Position numbers and translations under genes: made by a program. A stretch of 64,000 bases of DNA from Betaproteobacteria bacterium (GTDB lineage Bacteria > Pseudomonadota > Gammaproteobacteria > Burkholderiales > Rhodocyclaceae): NCBI GenBank assembly GCA_016709965.1, contig JADJLT010000001.1, forward strand, positions 62,001 through 126,000. Reading direction: 5' to 3'. The notes under the pieces were generated by a model that was given only the letters and a program-made list of their open reading frames with translations, had not been told where the DNA came from and searched no databases. This document shows, in pieces, positions 17,741 through 26,994 of this stretch; the stretch's first letter is position 1, and each line of letters begins with the position of its first letter.

Positions 17741-18369
17741 CCATGAAGTTCTATATGACTCCTGGCTCCTGCTCGACCGGCATTCATATCCTGCTGGAAG
17801 AATGTGGCCTGATCTTCGAGGTAACCATTGTTAACCTGCTGGCGGGCGATCAGTACAAGGCAGAATACGCTGCCATCAACCCCAAAGGCAGTATCCCGGC
17901 ACTGGTTCTCGATGACGGCACGGTGCTTACCGAGTTTTCTGCCATTGCCTGGTGGCTGGCGCGTAGCTACCCGAAACGCAAGCTGCTGCCAGAAAACCTG
18001 ATAGACGAAGTACAGACACTCAGTGTCATGAACCATGTTGTACATACGCTGCACACGCAGGGATTTGCCCGCATCTTTACTACTGAACGCTTCGCGCCGA
18101 GCAGTTCTGACCACGAATCAGTCAAGGCCCAGGGCCGTCAGATCATCGACAAGGCATTTACCATCGTTGATCGTGAACTGGTCGGGCGACAATACGTCGT
18201 CAGTCATTTCACCATTGCTGATGCAGCGCTGTTTTACGTGGAGTTCTGGGCTGACCGCATCGGCATTCCGCTCCCGGCGAATTGTCAGGCGCACTATCGG
18301 CGCATGCTGACACGGCCGGCGGTCAGGCAGGTACTGGCGGAAGAGGGGTACGCGTCGGTGCTGCGCTAG
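17737..18369 (+). CDS. Glutathione S-transferase family protein
   Basis: A 210-residue two-domain GST. The N-terminal thioredoxin-like domain has FYMTPGSCSTGIHILLEECG (catalytic Ser or Cys near residues 11-14), NPKGSIPALVLDDG with the cis-Pro of the glutathione site, and LTEFSAIAWWLARSYP. The C-terminal helical domain has VVSHFTIADAALFYVEFW, the family N-cap box region. Beta-class-like start. It closes the rhodanese-unknown-GST operon; a role in handling glutathione persulfide or related sulfur species is a reasonable inference but not shown. Confidence 0.88.
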   Translation: MTMKFYMTPGSCSTGIHILLEECGLIFEVTIVNLLAGDQYKAEYAAINPKGSIPALVLDDGTVLTEFSAIAWWLARSYPKRKLLPENLIDEVQTLSVMNHVVHTLHTQGFARIFTTERFAPSSSDHESVKAQGRQIIDKAFTIVDRELVGRQYVVSHFTIADAALFYVEFWADRIGIPLPANCQAHYRRMLTRPAVRQVLAEEGYASVLR

Positions 18370-18426
18370 CCTTCACCGACCTGCCCGGGCCCGACACGCC
18401 GGTCGGACCCGATCGTTGGCGCGTAT

Positions 18427-18813
18427 TTATTCGAATGAAACCAGATTGGGCTGGACGACCGGATGACCTTCAGCAACCCAGGCATCAAATCCTCCGGCCA
18501 GCGAGGTGATGCTCTGGAAGCCCATGGACTGCATGGCAACGACGGAAAGCGCAGCACGGCCACTGGTCTTGCAGTAAACAATGATGGGACGCGTCAGGTT
18601 CTGCAGTGCAGGTTCGTTGGAAATCTTGAACTCCAGCAAGCCTCGCGGAATATTGACCGAGCCGGCGATGTGTCCCTGGCGGTATTCATCAGGCTCGCGA
18701 ACGTCAATCAGCAGCGCATCCGGCACCGACATGTTGTTATGGACGGCGGCCGGGGCACATTCCTTGACGGATTTCTTGGCTTCTTGAACGAGTTCGTGGG
18801 CAGGTTTGAACAT
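18427..18813 (-). CDS. Rhodanese-like domain protein
   Basis: A 128-residue sulfurtransferase-type protein. LLIDVREPDEYRQGHIAGSVNIPRGLLEFKI is the CH2A region and IIVYCKTSGRAALS the active-site loop with Cys and Arg. The ATG at 18813 has GGAG seven bases upstream and is preferred over an in-frame ATG at 18825. An N-terminal helical extension (MFKPAHELVQEAKKSVKE) precedes the domain. It faces the glutathione transferase operon tail to tail, so two rhodaneses lie within 1.8 kb. Confidence 0.87.
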   Translation of the reverse strand: MFKPAHELVQEAKKSVKECAPAAVHNNMSVPDALLIDVREPDEYRQGHIAGSVNIPRGLLEFKISNEPALQNLTRPIIVYCKTSGRAALSVVAMQSMGFQSITSLAGGFDAWVAEGHPVVQPNLVSFE

Positions 18814-18915
18814 TTGAATCTCCAAAGGCTGAATTAGGCGCGCGACCAGCGCAGCCAGTTTAAATATAAGCGTATTCTAATTTAATTTACTCAATCAGGT
18901 TTCTGGTTTTGCCTA

Positions 18916-21900
18916 TCAGACGACCAGACGTGAATGGCCGACGCCACCCCCTTTTTCAACCCGGATCTGCGCTGCGATGCGTTCTTTCATGCCTTCGACG
19001 TGGCTGATAACGCCGATCATCTTGCCGCTGGCGTTGAGCGAATCGAGGGCATTGAGGGCGACTTCCAGAGTGTCGCCATCCAGCGTGCCAAAGCCTTCAT
19101 CGAGGAAAAGCGAATCGATGGAGGTCTTGTGGCTGACCAGATCGGAGAGCGCAAGGGCCAGCGCCAGGCTGACCAGAAAGCTCTCGCCACCGGACAGCGT
19201 GCGCGTGTCGCGGGCGACTTCGCCTTGCCAGCCGTCGACGATGTCGAGTTCCAGTTCGCCGGTCGATTTGCGGCGCAGCAAGTAGCGGCCGTGCAGCTTG
19301 GCCAGATGACGATTGGCGAGCAGGAGCAGGTGGTCGAGCGTCAGGCCTTGGGCGAACTTGCGGAACTTGTCACCCTTGGCCGAACCGATCAGGCTGTCGA
19401 GGCGCTGCCATATCTCGGCTTCAGTCGCTTGCGTGGCGATCTCGGCGAAAAGCGCTTGCTGGTTTTGACGTCGTTGTTCGTCACTGGCGAGCAGTGCACG
19501 CTGGGCGCCGAGTTGTTCGCTCAGGCTGCGACGTTGGCTGTCCAGCGTGGCTAGTTTGTCTTCAAGTGTCAGAAATGGCGGGATGGTGGCCGGCGTGCCG
19601 GTTGACTGCGCTTCGCTGCTGGCTGGTGGCGCTGCCTGCAGACGTCGCAGCTTTTCGCTGGCCGCCTTGAGGACGGCTTCGGCCTGTTGCCTGGCAAGTA
19701 GCCGGACTTCCTTTAATTGCACAAGTCGTTGGCGTTCTTCAGCCGGCAGCAGGGCGGCAATGAAGGCGGCGAGATCGGCGAAGGGGCTCGCGGCAAGGGC
19801 GTTTTGCCAGTTCGATTCAGCTTCCGTCAGTGCTTTTTGTTGCTGGGCGAGCATGCTGGCCAATTGCGCCAGCCGGCCTTCATGCGCCGCCAGGGTTTGC
19901 ATCAGGCGACTTGTTTCGTCAGCACAGCGGACGAGTGCACCGGCCAGATCGGTGTCGGCTGACCGGGCCTGGTCAACGCATTCCAGCGCTTCAGGAATAT
20001 TTGGATTTTGGTCATTTTTTCCGGTTGACCGTAGAAGCGCCCAACGCTCCTTCCACAGCGCTGATTGCGCGTTGGCCGTCTCAGATTGGCCTTGCTGCTT
20101 GCTCAGCGTTTCGCCCAGTTCCTGCCGGCGGCGCTGGGTATGTAACCAGTGCTGCCATTCTGCATCGCGCGCCTTTAACCACGCTGCCGGTTCATGTGGC
20201 ATTTCAAAACCAGCTTCGGTCAGCGTTGCGCTCAGGCTGCTATCGAGTTCAACCAGTTCCTGCTGGCGCGTCTGCATTGCCAGCTTCATCTCGGCCTGGC
20301 GAACCTCGCCGGCTTGCATGGCCTGTTGCAGCAGGGCGAGCTGATTGGTCGTTTCTTGCAGGGCCTGGGCGCTATCGGCGGCGGATTTGCGCGCCTGGGT
20401 CAGCGCCTGTTCGCCGAGGTCGGCTGCTTTCAACCGCTCGCCGAGTTGGGCGAGCGCTTGTTCGGCAGTAACGCGGCCAAGTTGCAACACTTCGGCGTTC
20501 TGCCAGTCTTCGGCAGCAAGCGGGCGTGCTGCGCGAATTTGTCCGATCAGTTCAGTCCATTCGGTCTGGCTGCGGGTGATCTCCTGCGCTGTTTTGTCGT
20601 GCTGGATTTGCCATTCCTTTTGAGTAGCCTGGCTGGATGCCTGATCAGCCCGGGCTTGCTGGCCTTTCTGGATCAGGGCTTCGAGCGCCGCCTGTTTCTC
20701 TTTCAAGGCCGCTTCGGTGGCCGAAACGTCAAGCGCCTGATAGGTGCCGATGGCCGGATGGTCGGTCGAACCGCAGAGCGGGCAGGCTTCATTCGGCTGC
20801 AGCTTTTGGCGATGGGCCTCCAGGCTCTGGATGCGCTGTTCCTGCTCCAAGAGTTTCTGCTTGTCGGCCACTTGCGATTTGAGCTCGCTATGCTGCTCGC
20901 GGAGGGCGACCAAGGCTTTTTCGCGGGCATCGATCTGGCGTTGGCCTTGCTGCAATTGCGCGGTCTGCGCCGCTTGCTGGGTGGCCAGTTCGCGCCGACG
21001 GCGGGCAAGGGTATCGAGTTGCTGCCAACGGTTCGTAGTGGCTTGTTCGGCTTGCCAGTGCTGACGCAGTTCGGCCAGCGTTTGACCGGCGAGGCGTTGC
21101 TGTTGCTCGGCGTCGGCAGTCTGCAACCCAGCCTCGGTTTTCGCTTTTGCCTCTTTTTTGGCGTTGACCGCGGCGGTCTGCGCAGGGAGCTTGCGAGCGA
21201 GTTCAAGCTGCGCCTGCTCAAGCTTTTGCGCCACCACGTGTTGCGCGGCGATGTCTTGCTGGAGTTTGTGGCGCTGCTCAAACTGCTGACGCCAGATGCC
21301 GAGTCGCTCGCCGAGCGTGGCACGTTGCGGATGGGCGAGGCAGAACGCGTCGATCTGCTGGCGTTCGCGCTGGGTGAGTTGCAACTGCTGGTCGGCCTGC
21401 TCGGCGATGCGGGCGGCGAGGGCGCTTGCGTAGTGATGTTGCTGGCGCTGTTCGAGTTGCTGCCTGGTCCGTTCACCGTGAATTTCAGCGATCTGGCGTT
21501 CGGTTTGCTGGCGGGCTGCTTCGGCCTGCTGCAGTGCTTGGTGCAGCGGCTTCAGGATTTCGGCGGGTTCGCTGGCTGCAAGGCGTTGGAGCTCCGGGGC
21601 GGCAGCCTCGAGCGCGGCATGGGCTTGGGCCAACTGCGTTTCAGCAGTGTTTGCTTCCTGCTCGCACTGGCCGAGGTCGACCCGCCACTGGCGTTGTATC
21701 TGCACGAGATTGTGCAGATGCTGAACTTCCGTCAGCTGCCTGTCGAGGTCGCCGGCCTTCAGTTGCATCTCGGCGCGCGCTTCACTGGTTAGCAACGCCA
21801 TGCCGTCGGCGCGGGCCTTGAGCTGGTCAAGCTGGCTTTTGGCATCGCGGGCCTGCTCGAAGACCTTGCGCGAGATATCACCGTAGATTTCGGTGCCGGT

Positions 21901-22425
21901 CAATTCTTCCAGCAGGTCGGCGCGCTCGTTGGCGCTGGCGTTCAGAAAGGCAGCAAAACCGCCTTGTGCCAGCAGCATGGACTTGGTGAAACGCTGAAAG
22001 TTAAGGCCGGTAATCCTTGCGATCTGGCTTAGCTTGTCGTTGGTCTGCGTGCTGAGAATGGTGCCGTCGCCGCTGGCCAGTTCAACCTTGGGCGCCTGGA
22101 GCGCGCCATCAATCTTGTCGCGGGCGCGGCGCTGGCTCCAGAAGGCGCGATACACGGCGCCCTTCACCTCGAATTCCACCTCGGCCAGACAGTCGGCAGT
22201 GTGACGCGTCATGATGTCGTTGGCCGAAGCCGAAATGCTCTTCAGGCGCGGCGTCTCGTGGTAAAGCGCCAGACAGATGGCGTCGAGCAATGTCGATTTG
22301 CCAGCGCCGGTCGGCCCGGTGATGGCGAACAGGCAGTTATCGGTAAATGGCGGCTGGGTGAAGTCGATGCGCCATTCACCCTTGAGCGAATTGAGGTTCT
22401 TCAGGCGCAGGCTGAGGATTTTCAT
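18916..22425 (-). CDS. sbcC: SbcC, exonuclease ATPase subunit (Rad50-like)
   Basis: ATPase subunit of the SbcCD nuclease, which cleaves DNA hairpins and processes ends. The 1169-residue protein has Walker A GPTGAGKST at residues 37-45, long Gln/Ala-rich coiled coils, the zinc hook CPLCGS near residue 546, the ABC signature LSGGES near residue 1078, and Walker B SLFLDEGFGTLD. It follows sbcD with a four-base overlap. Oddity: around residue 800 the coiled coil holds LRSTGKNDQNPN, encoded antisense by a copy of the dispersed two-palindrome element; a weaker possible copy lies at 21144-21174. Confidence 0.95.
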   Translation of the reverse strand: MKILSLRLKNLNSLKGEWRIDFTQPPFTDNCLFAITGPTGAGKSTLLDAICLALYHETPRLKSISASANDIMTRHTADCLAEVEFEVKGAVYRAFWSQRRARDKIDGALQAPKVELASGDGTILSTQTNDKLSQIARITGLNFQRFTKSMLLAQGGFAAFLNASANERADLLEELTGTEIYGDISRKVFEQARDAKSQLDQLKARADGMALLTSEARAEMQLKAGDLDRQLTEVQHLHNLVQIQRQWRVDLGQCEQEANTAETQLAQAHAALEAAAPELQRLAASEPAEILKPLHQALQQAEAARQQTERQIAEIHGERTRQQLEQRQQHHYASALAARIAEQADQQLQLTQRERQQIDAFCLAHPQRATLGERLGIWRQQFEQRHKLQQDIAAQHVVAQKLEQAQLELARKLPAQTAAVNAKKEAKAKTEAGLQTADAEQQQRLAGQTLAELRQHWQAEQATTNRWQQLDTLARRRRELATQQAAQTAQLQQGQRQIDAREKALVALREQHSELKSQVADKQKLLEQEQRIQSLEAHRQKLQPNEACPLCGSTDHPAIGTYQALDVSATEAALKEKQAALEALIQKGQQARADQASSQATQKEWQIQHDKTAQEITRSQTEWTELIGQIRAARPLAAEDWQNAEVLQLGRVTAEQALAQLGERLKAADLGEQALTQARKSAADSAQALQETTNQLALLQQAMQAGEVRQAEMKLAMQTRQQELVELDSSLSATLTEAGFEMPHEPAAWLKARDAEWQHWLHTQRRRQELGETLSKQQGQSETANAQSALWKERWALLRSTGKNDQNPNIPEALECVDQARSADTDLAGALVRCADETSRLMQTLAAHEGRLAQLASMLAQQQKALTEAESNWQNALAASPFADLAAFIAALLPAEERQRLVQLKEVRLLARQQAEAVLKAASEKLRRLQAAPPASSEAQSTGTPATIPPFLTLEDKLATLDSQRRSLSEQLGAQRALLASDEQRRQNQQALFAEIATQATEAEIWQRLDSLIGSAKGDKFRKFAQGLTLDHLLLLANRHLAKLHGRYLLRRKSTGELELDIVDGWQGEVARDTRTLSGGESFLVSLALALALSDLVSHKTSIDSLFLDEGFGTLDGDTLEVALNALDSLNASGKMIGVISHVEGMKERIAAQIRVEKGGGVGHSRLVV
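20003..20034 (+). repeat. Dispersed two-palindrome element, copy 2 (antisense inside sbcC)
   Basis: Contains GGATTTTGGTC, then a T-run and CCGGTTGACCGTAG. In sbcC it is read on the other strand as RSTGKNDQNP. The frame stays open. Confidence 0.8.
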
Positions 22426-23654
22426 TGTGCATCGTCCTGCAAGGCCATGACGATGTTGTGAAAGCGTTCACTCAAGGCGAGTTGCAGGTCGTCGGCCAGT
22501 TCTTCCTGTTGCAGGCGGCGGGCAAAAACATCGTGCGGGCTGAGTTCGTCCAGCGTTTCGCTGGCTTCAGCCGCCAGTCGGGCCCCCGTATTGCCGCGCT
22601 GGCGGCGGATACGCAGCACCTCGACCGGCCAGCCTTCGGTTAGCGCCTCGATGGGGCCGGCCAGATCGCTCAGGTAATCGTCTTCGGCTACGGTTACTTC
22701 CAGCCAGGCCGGTCGTTCGCGCGTGCCTTCTGCCGCCGCAGCACCGATGGCACCGACCAGCGTAGCCAGATTGCCGCTGACTGCGACCAGCCCCTGAAAG
22801 CGCGGGACGGGCCGGGCGGTTACTGCCTTCAGACCATTGGCGTCGAGATCAACCAGCAGCACTTCCTTTTGCTGTTTTGCTTCGTCGAAACTGAGTGGAA
22901 TCGGCGAGCCGCAATAGCGGATGTGCGCCTGGCCGCCGACCAGTTGCGGCCGGTGAATGTGGCCGAGCGCGATGTAGTCGGCTGGTGGAAAGGCGTTGGT
23001 CGGGAAGGCTTCCAGCGCACCGACGTAGATTTCACGCACCGATTCACTGGTGCTGGCGCCGACGGTGGTCAGGTGGCCGGTAGCAATCAGCGGCAGTTTG
23101 CGGCCAAGCTCGGCTTCCAATGCTTTTTGGCGAGTGCTGGCAGCTTCGTAAACGGCCAGGTAATGACCCTGAATTGCAGCTTGCAAGGAACACAGCTTTT
23201 CTTCCGCACTTTGCCCGCCGGCGCTTTGCAGGACGTCGCGCGGACGAATGAAAGGAATGGCACACACGATGCAGCCCGGCTCGCCATTGCGCTGCGGCAG
23301 GAGCAGAACCTGCGCTGCTACGTCTTCAGACACCATTGGCACCACGGTCGCCGTCAGGCAGGCCAACAGTTCGCGGCTTTCGTTCAGCGTCGCGACGGAG
23401 TCATGATTGCCGCCGAGCAGCAACAAACTCACCCCGGCAGCATGCAGGCGAACGACCAACTGGCTGTACAACTCGCGGGCATAGCTCGGCGGGGTGCCGG
23501 TATCGAAAATGTCGCCCGCCACCAATACGGCATCCACCGCCTGCTCATCCACTTGAACCAGCAACCAGTCGATCAGGGCCTGATGCTCGGCTTGTCGGCT
23601 TTTGCCCATGAAGTGCTGACCAAGATGCCAATCGGAGGTGTGGAGGAGGCGCAT
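22422..23654 (-). CDS. sbcD: SbcD, exonuclease nuclease subunit (Mre11-like)
   Basis: Metallophosphoesterase subunit of SbcCD. The 410-residue protein starts with MRLLHTSDWHLGQHFMGKSR, the first metal-binding motif (Asp8, His10). VLVAGDIFDTG and LLLGGNHDSVATL carry the second and third motifs, IATGHLTTVG and YIALGHIHRPQ the later histidines. Length and layout match E. coli SbcD. It overlaps sbcC by four bases, so subunit synthesis is coupled. A plain gap of about 245 bases separates it from the divergent phaB gene. Confidence 0.94.
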   Translation of the reverse strand: MRLLHTSDWHLGQHFMGKSRQAEHQALIDWLLVQVDEQAVDAVLVAGDIFDTGTPPSYARELYSQLVVRLHAAGVSLLLLGGNHDSVATLNESRELLACLTATVVPMVSEDVAAQVLLLPQRNGEPGCIVCAIPFIRPRDVLQSAGGQSAEEKLCSLQAAIQGHYLAVYEAASTRQKALEAELGRKLPLIATGHLTTVGASTSESVREIYVGALEAFPTNAFPPADYIALGHIHRPQLVGGQAHIRYCGSPIPLSFDEAKQQKEVLLVDLDANGLKAVTARPVPRFQGLVAVSGNLATLVGAIGAAAAEGTRERPAWLEVTVAEDDYLSDLAGPIEALTEGWPVEVLRIRRQRGNTGARLAAEASETLDELSPHDVFARRLQQEELADDLQLALSERFHNIVMALQDDAQ

Positions 23655-23830
23655 GAAATACGAAAAGACCGTGGTTAAGGCAAAAGCTGGATTCTAAGTC
23701 GGCAGCACTGCAACTGGCTGATAAAACGACATTCGGGGCGATTGGTGATGAAGTATTTGAGCAAGCAGTGGCGAGCATTGGCTTGCCAGTTTTCAGCGTC
23801 AATTTTGTCAATAGCGTATCGGTAAATCTA

Positions 23831-23858
23831 TTGCATATCGTGTAATTTTGGCTATAGT
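23831..23858 (+). promoter_or_regulatory. Sigma-70-type promoter for phaB
   Basis: TTGCAT (23831-23836), 16-base spacer, TATAGT (23853-23858), 41 bases before the phaB ATG. The leader contains AAGGAG ahead of the start. Confidence 0.5.
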
Positions 23859-23899
23859 TACACTCCGTAATTCATAATCACAGCCAAGGAGATACCTGA

Positions 23900-24640
23900 A
23901 TGAGTAAAAAAGTTGCATACGTAACCGGTGGCATGGGCGGCATCGGAACCTCTATTTGCCAGCGTCTTGCTCAGGATGGCTATACCGTCGTGGCGGGCTG
24001 CGGCCCCAATTCACCGCGCAAGGATCGCTGGCTGGCCGAGCAAAAAACACTCGGCTTCGACTTCATCGCCTCCGAAGGCAATGTCTCCGACTGGGACAGC
24101 ACCAAGGCCGCCTTTGACAAGGTCAAGGCTGAAGTCGGCGAAATCGATGTGCTGGTCAACAACGCCGGCATCACCAAGGATGGCCAGTTCCGGAGAATGA
24201 CTGCCGATGACTGGAAGGCCGTTATCGATACCAATCTGAATTCGCTTTTCTTCGTCACCAAACAGGTGGTCGATGGCATGCTGGATCGCGGCTGGGGCCG
24301 GATCGTCAATATTTCATCGATGAACGGCCAGCGCGGCCAGTTCGGTCAGACCAACTACTCCACCGCCAAGGCCGGCATGCACGGTTTCACCATGGCTCTG
24401 GCTCAGGAAGTCGCCGCCAAGGGTGTGACCGTCAACACCGTTTCGCCGGGCTACATCGGTACCGATATGGTTCGCGCCATTCGCGATGACGTGCTGGAAA
24501 AGATCGTGGCCACCATTCCGGTCAAGCGTCTGGGCGAGCCGGAAGAAATCGCTTCCATCGTTTCCTGGCTGGCTTCTGACCAATCTGGCTTCACCACGGG
24601 CGCCAACTTTGCCTGTAATGGCGGCAACCACATGGGCTAA
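23900..24640 (+). CDS. phaB: Acetoacetyl-CoA reductase
   Basis: NADPH-dependent reduction of acetoacetyl-CoA to (R)-3-hydroxybutyryl-CoA, the second step of polyhydroxybutyrate synthesis. The 246-residue short-chain dehydrogenase has the cofactor motif GGMGGIG (10-16), NNAG (87-90), Ser140, Tyr153 and Lys157 as catalytic residues in ISSMNGQRGQFGQTNYSTAK, and a C-terminus FTTGANFACNGGNHMG characteristic of PhaB rather than FabG. phaA and phaC are not adjacent; the downstream neighbour is an unrelated DUF4202 gene after a terminator, so phaB is probably transcribed alone. Confidence 0.92.
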   Translation: MSKKVAYVTGGMGGIGTSICQRLAQDGYTVVAGCGPNSPRKDRWLAEQKTLGFDFIASEGNVSDWDSTKAAFDKVKAEVGEIDVLVNNAGITKDGQFRRMTADDWKAVIDTNLNSLFFVTKQVVDGMLDRGWGRIVNISSMNGQRGQFGQTNYSTAKAGMHGFTMALAQEVAAKGVTVNTVSPGYIGTDMVRAIRDDVLEKIVATIPVKRLGEPEEIASIVSWLASDQSGFTTGANFACNGGNHMG

Positions 24641-24670
24641 TGCCCACGCTGGATCGTGTCGGAAACAGAA

Positions 24671-24698
24671 AGCCCTGCTACAGTTGCAGGGCTTTTTT
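24671..24698 (+). terminator. Terminator after phaB
   Basis: Stem AGCCCTGC/GCAGGGCT with a seven-base loop and a following run of T. Confidence 0.85.
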
Positions 24699-24734
24699 TA
24701 TACCCCTGACCAACATGCCGCCACGAGAGATTCA

Positions 24735-25334
24735 ATGATCGCCAATCCGGAACACTTCAATAAAGCCATTGCGCTGTTCGATGCTGCCAATGCGCAAGAT
24801 CCCAATCTCGACGATGGTCAGCCGAAAGAACTGCTCTACGCCCAACGCATGACTGACATGATCGGTCGTTTCGCCCCAGAGGCCAGCGAAGTCGCCCAGC
24901 TCGCCGTGCGCGCCCAGCACATTCAGCGCTGGACAGTGCCGCGTAGCAATTACCCGCTCGGCAAACCAGGTTACTTTGCCTGGCGCACCGGTCTCTATCA
25001 AATCCACGCTCAAATCGCCGGTGAATTGATGGCGCAGGCCGGTTACGGGGATTCGATGATCGAGCAGGTCAAAACTGCCGTCAGCAAGCAGGGCATCAAG
25101 ACCAACCCCGACACCCAGATGCTGGAAGACGTCACCAGCCTGGTTTTCATCGAACACTACATGCTCGGCTTCGCCGGCCAGCACGCCGAATACACGGAAG
25201 AAAAATGGCTTGGCATCATCCGCAAGACATGGAAAAAAATGTCAGGCACTGCGCACGCTTTCGCCACCAGCGGTGGCATCAAATTACCCGAAGCACTGGT
25301 GCCATTAATACTGAAGGCGGTTTCCGAGGGATGA
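24735..25334 (+). CDS. DUF4202 domain protein
   Basis: A 199-residue soluble protein matching the DUF4202 family by eye: LYAQRMTDMIGRFAPEASEVAQLAVRAQHIQRWTVPRSNYP with conserved His and Arg, then GKPGYFAWRTGLY, and DVTSLVFIEHYMLGFAGQH with Glu-His. The pattern of buried His, Asp and Glu resembles HD-type helical folds, but no activity is established for the family. The start at 24735 follows GAGAGATTCA. It lies 36 bases past the phaB terminator. Confidence 0.8.
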   Translation: MIANPEHFNKAIALFDAANAQDPNLDDGQPKELLYAQRMTDMIGRFAPEASEVAQLAVRAQHIQRWTVPRSNYPLGKPGYFAWRTGLYQIHAQIAGELMAQAGYGDSMIEQVKTAVSKQGIKTNPDTQMLEDVTSLVFIEHYMLGFAGQHAEYTEEKWLGIIRKTWKKMSGTAHAFATSGGIKLPEALVPLILKAVSEG

Positions 25335-25402
25335 CTTCAGGGCGGTGACGCAGTTTTGTTACACCCAGCCAGGTGGCTGCGACCATGCAGCAGCGGCGGG
25401 CG

Positions 25403-25440
25403 CCACGGTCGACCGGAAAAACAGGGCAAATTTGAAATCG
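25403..25440 (-). repeat. Dispersed two-palindrome element, copy 3 (intergenic)
   Basis: On the minus strand: GATTTCAAATTTGCCC, then TTTTTCCGGTCGACCGTGG. The right palindrome CGGTCGACCG is perfect here. Confidence 0.75.
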
Positions 25441-25748
25441 CGTCTCTGAGCATCACGCATCCATGGGTTTCTCTCTGGCGCTGCAGAGTCCATATATTTG
25501 AATTGGTATTCAATACTTCACCATTTGCGTTCAACTCGCTACATGAATGCCGCGAACTCCCCATATTCGGCGTTGTTTAGGCCAATCGCTCGATTATTTT
25601 ACGCTGAATTTGGATGTCTCCACCTCATCGCTCAATCACTCAATTTGTCGCCGAATACGAGCAGTTGTTCAAATTTTGAACTAGAATTGAATTGTTAATT
25701 CATGGTGTTTTTTGCGTGTTCTAACAATCCTTTCGACAAGGGTTTTTT

Positions 25749-25774
25749 AAGGGGGCCTTGTCCCCCTTTTTTTT
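25749..25774 (+). terminator. Orphan hairpin terminator
   Basis: Stem AAGGGGG/CCCCCTT with loop CCTTGT followed by eight T. No coding gene ends upstream; see the small-RNA finding. Confidence 0.75.
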
Positions 25775-25977
25775 GTTTCTATTCGACTCAATGGGTCGGC
25801 CTGATGTAGTCAGATCGCCAAATACCGATTAGGTCGTGTCACGTTGGATTGATACCGCTTTTCGATGCAATTTTCTGGTCTCTTGGCCTACCAATGCGGA
25901 CCAGGCATTTCTGGTCATGTCAGTCGAACAAGTGCGGTCGGTAGCACCGCACAGCAGCACAGACAAGGAGGCAAATG

Positions 25978-26760
25978 ATGACTCGTCGCCCTTTGCGTAT
26001 CGGCCTATCAGCCCGGATCTACCATCCTCAGCCCGGAGCAACCGGCCTGCAATCCAAGTCTCTGCAATACCTTGAGCAATCGGTGGCGCACTGGGTCATG
26101 TCACGGGACGTGATGGTTTTGATGATCCCCTCGGTGAGCGGTGACGGGATGGTGCATCGAAGCAGCATTCGTCTTTCAGACTATCCGCAATATCTGGACG
26201 GGCTAGTTCTGCAAGGCGGAGCCGACATGAGTCCGCAATCGTACGGTGAAGAACCCCTGCGACCCGAATGGGAGGGTGATCGGTTGCGCGATGCCTACGA
26301 AATGGAGTTGCTGCATGAGTTCATGGAGGCGGGCAGACCCGTGCTCGGCATTTGCCGGGGAGCCCAACTGATCAATGTGGCGATGGGCGGGACCTTGTAT
26401 CAGGATATTGCCACCCAGTATCACCTGCCGGATATTCATGTTCACGATGATTATGACCGACATGCCCACGCCATTGTGTGGGAGGAGGGCGGCGGTCTGA
26501 GCAAGCTCTATCCGGAATCTGCTGGCGGGAAGGTTATTTCCATTCACCACCAGGCTATCAAGGCCTTGGGCAAGGGGTTGCGCATCGAGGCGAAAAGTAC
26601 CGAAGATGGCCTGATTGAAGCCATACGCCTGGAAGGCAAACCCTATGTACTGGGTTTGCAATGGCACCCCGAGTTTCATCCGCCAGGCAGCCCTGACTTG
26701 CTGAATTGTGATCCCATACTCGACGAATTCCTGACTGCTGCGCGGGCGCGGCGATGGTAA
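25978..26760 (+). CDS. Gamma-glutamyl-gamma-aminobutyrate hydrolase family protein (class I amidotransferase fold)
   Basis: A 260-residue PuuD-like hydrolase expected to split gamma-glutamyl amides. The nucleophile Cys126 is in GICRGAQLINVAMGG, and His230 and Glu232 are in GLQWHPEFH; substrate-region blocks are GLVLQGGADMSP and IHVHDDYDRHAH. A second ATG three bases upstream is too close to the AGGAGG ribosome site, so 25978 is chosen. It is followed by an antiporter, a carboxylate-amine ligase and an amino acid permease, which suggests a gamma-glutamylation pathway different from the PuuA-type one; see findings. Confidence 0.88.
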   Translation: MTRRPLRIGLSARIYHPQPGATGLQSKSLQYLEQSVAHWVMSRDVMVLMIPSVSGDGMVHRSSIRLSDYPQYLDGLVLQGGADMSPQSYGEEPLRPEWEGDRLRDAYEMELLHEFMEAGRPVLGICRGAQLINVAMGGTLYQDIATQYHLPDIHVHDDYDRHAHAIVWEEGGGLSKLYPESAGGKVISIHHQAIKALGKGLRIEAKSTEDGLIEAIRLEGKPYVLGLQWHPEFHPPGSPDLLNCDPILDEFLTAARARRW

Positions 26761-26994
26761 GGCGAAAGATAGCGATGACTACAGGTAGAAGCGTCTGCGC
26801 GGCGCTCAACAAAACGGGGAGTGTTGATCTTCAAGCTTGTTGAGTTTCGGTGTGGGCAATTAACGACTCGAAATGGCCAGAAATGTGGACTGAACGACGG
26901 GACTCGACATGCTGAACGATATGGTTACGCCGATGCGTACTGCGTGGGGGAGCCTGCAGGAGCGACTGTCATTTTGCCGCCGTTCCCGGAGCAC

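Larger units (their letters stand above)
25335..25977. other. 643-base intergenic region with a repeat copy and an orphan terminator
   Basis: No protein gene is supported. The left part holds one dispersed element copy (25403-25440). The middle (25480-25740) is AT-rich with no ribosome sites. A strong terminator at 25749-25774 has no gene ahead of it on the plus strand for over 400 bases, which leaves room for an untranslated RNA. The last 100 bases lead into the hydrolase gene. Confidence 0.5.

Noticed and set aside
19547..21792. Long open frames antisense to sbcC (up to 532 codons)
   Set aside because: They mirror the GC-rich, Gln/Ala-rich coiled-coil codons of sbcC; no domains and no ribosome sites.
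22869..23678. Long open frame antisense to sbcD
   Set aside because: Shadow of a well supported gene with all metallophosphoesterase motifs.
26821..26994. 58-residue N-terminal extension of the antiporter
   Set aside because: Polar, no ribosome site, while ATG 26995 has GGAG and starts at the first membrane helix.
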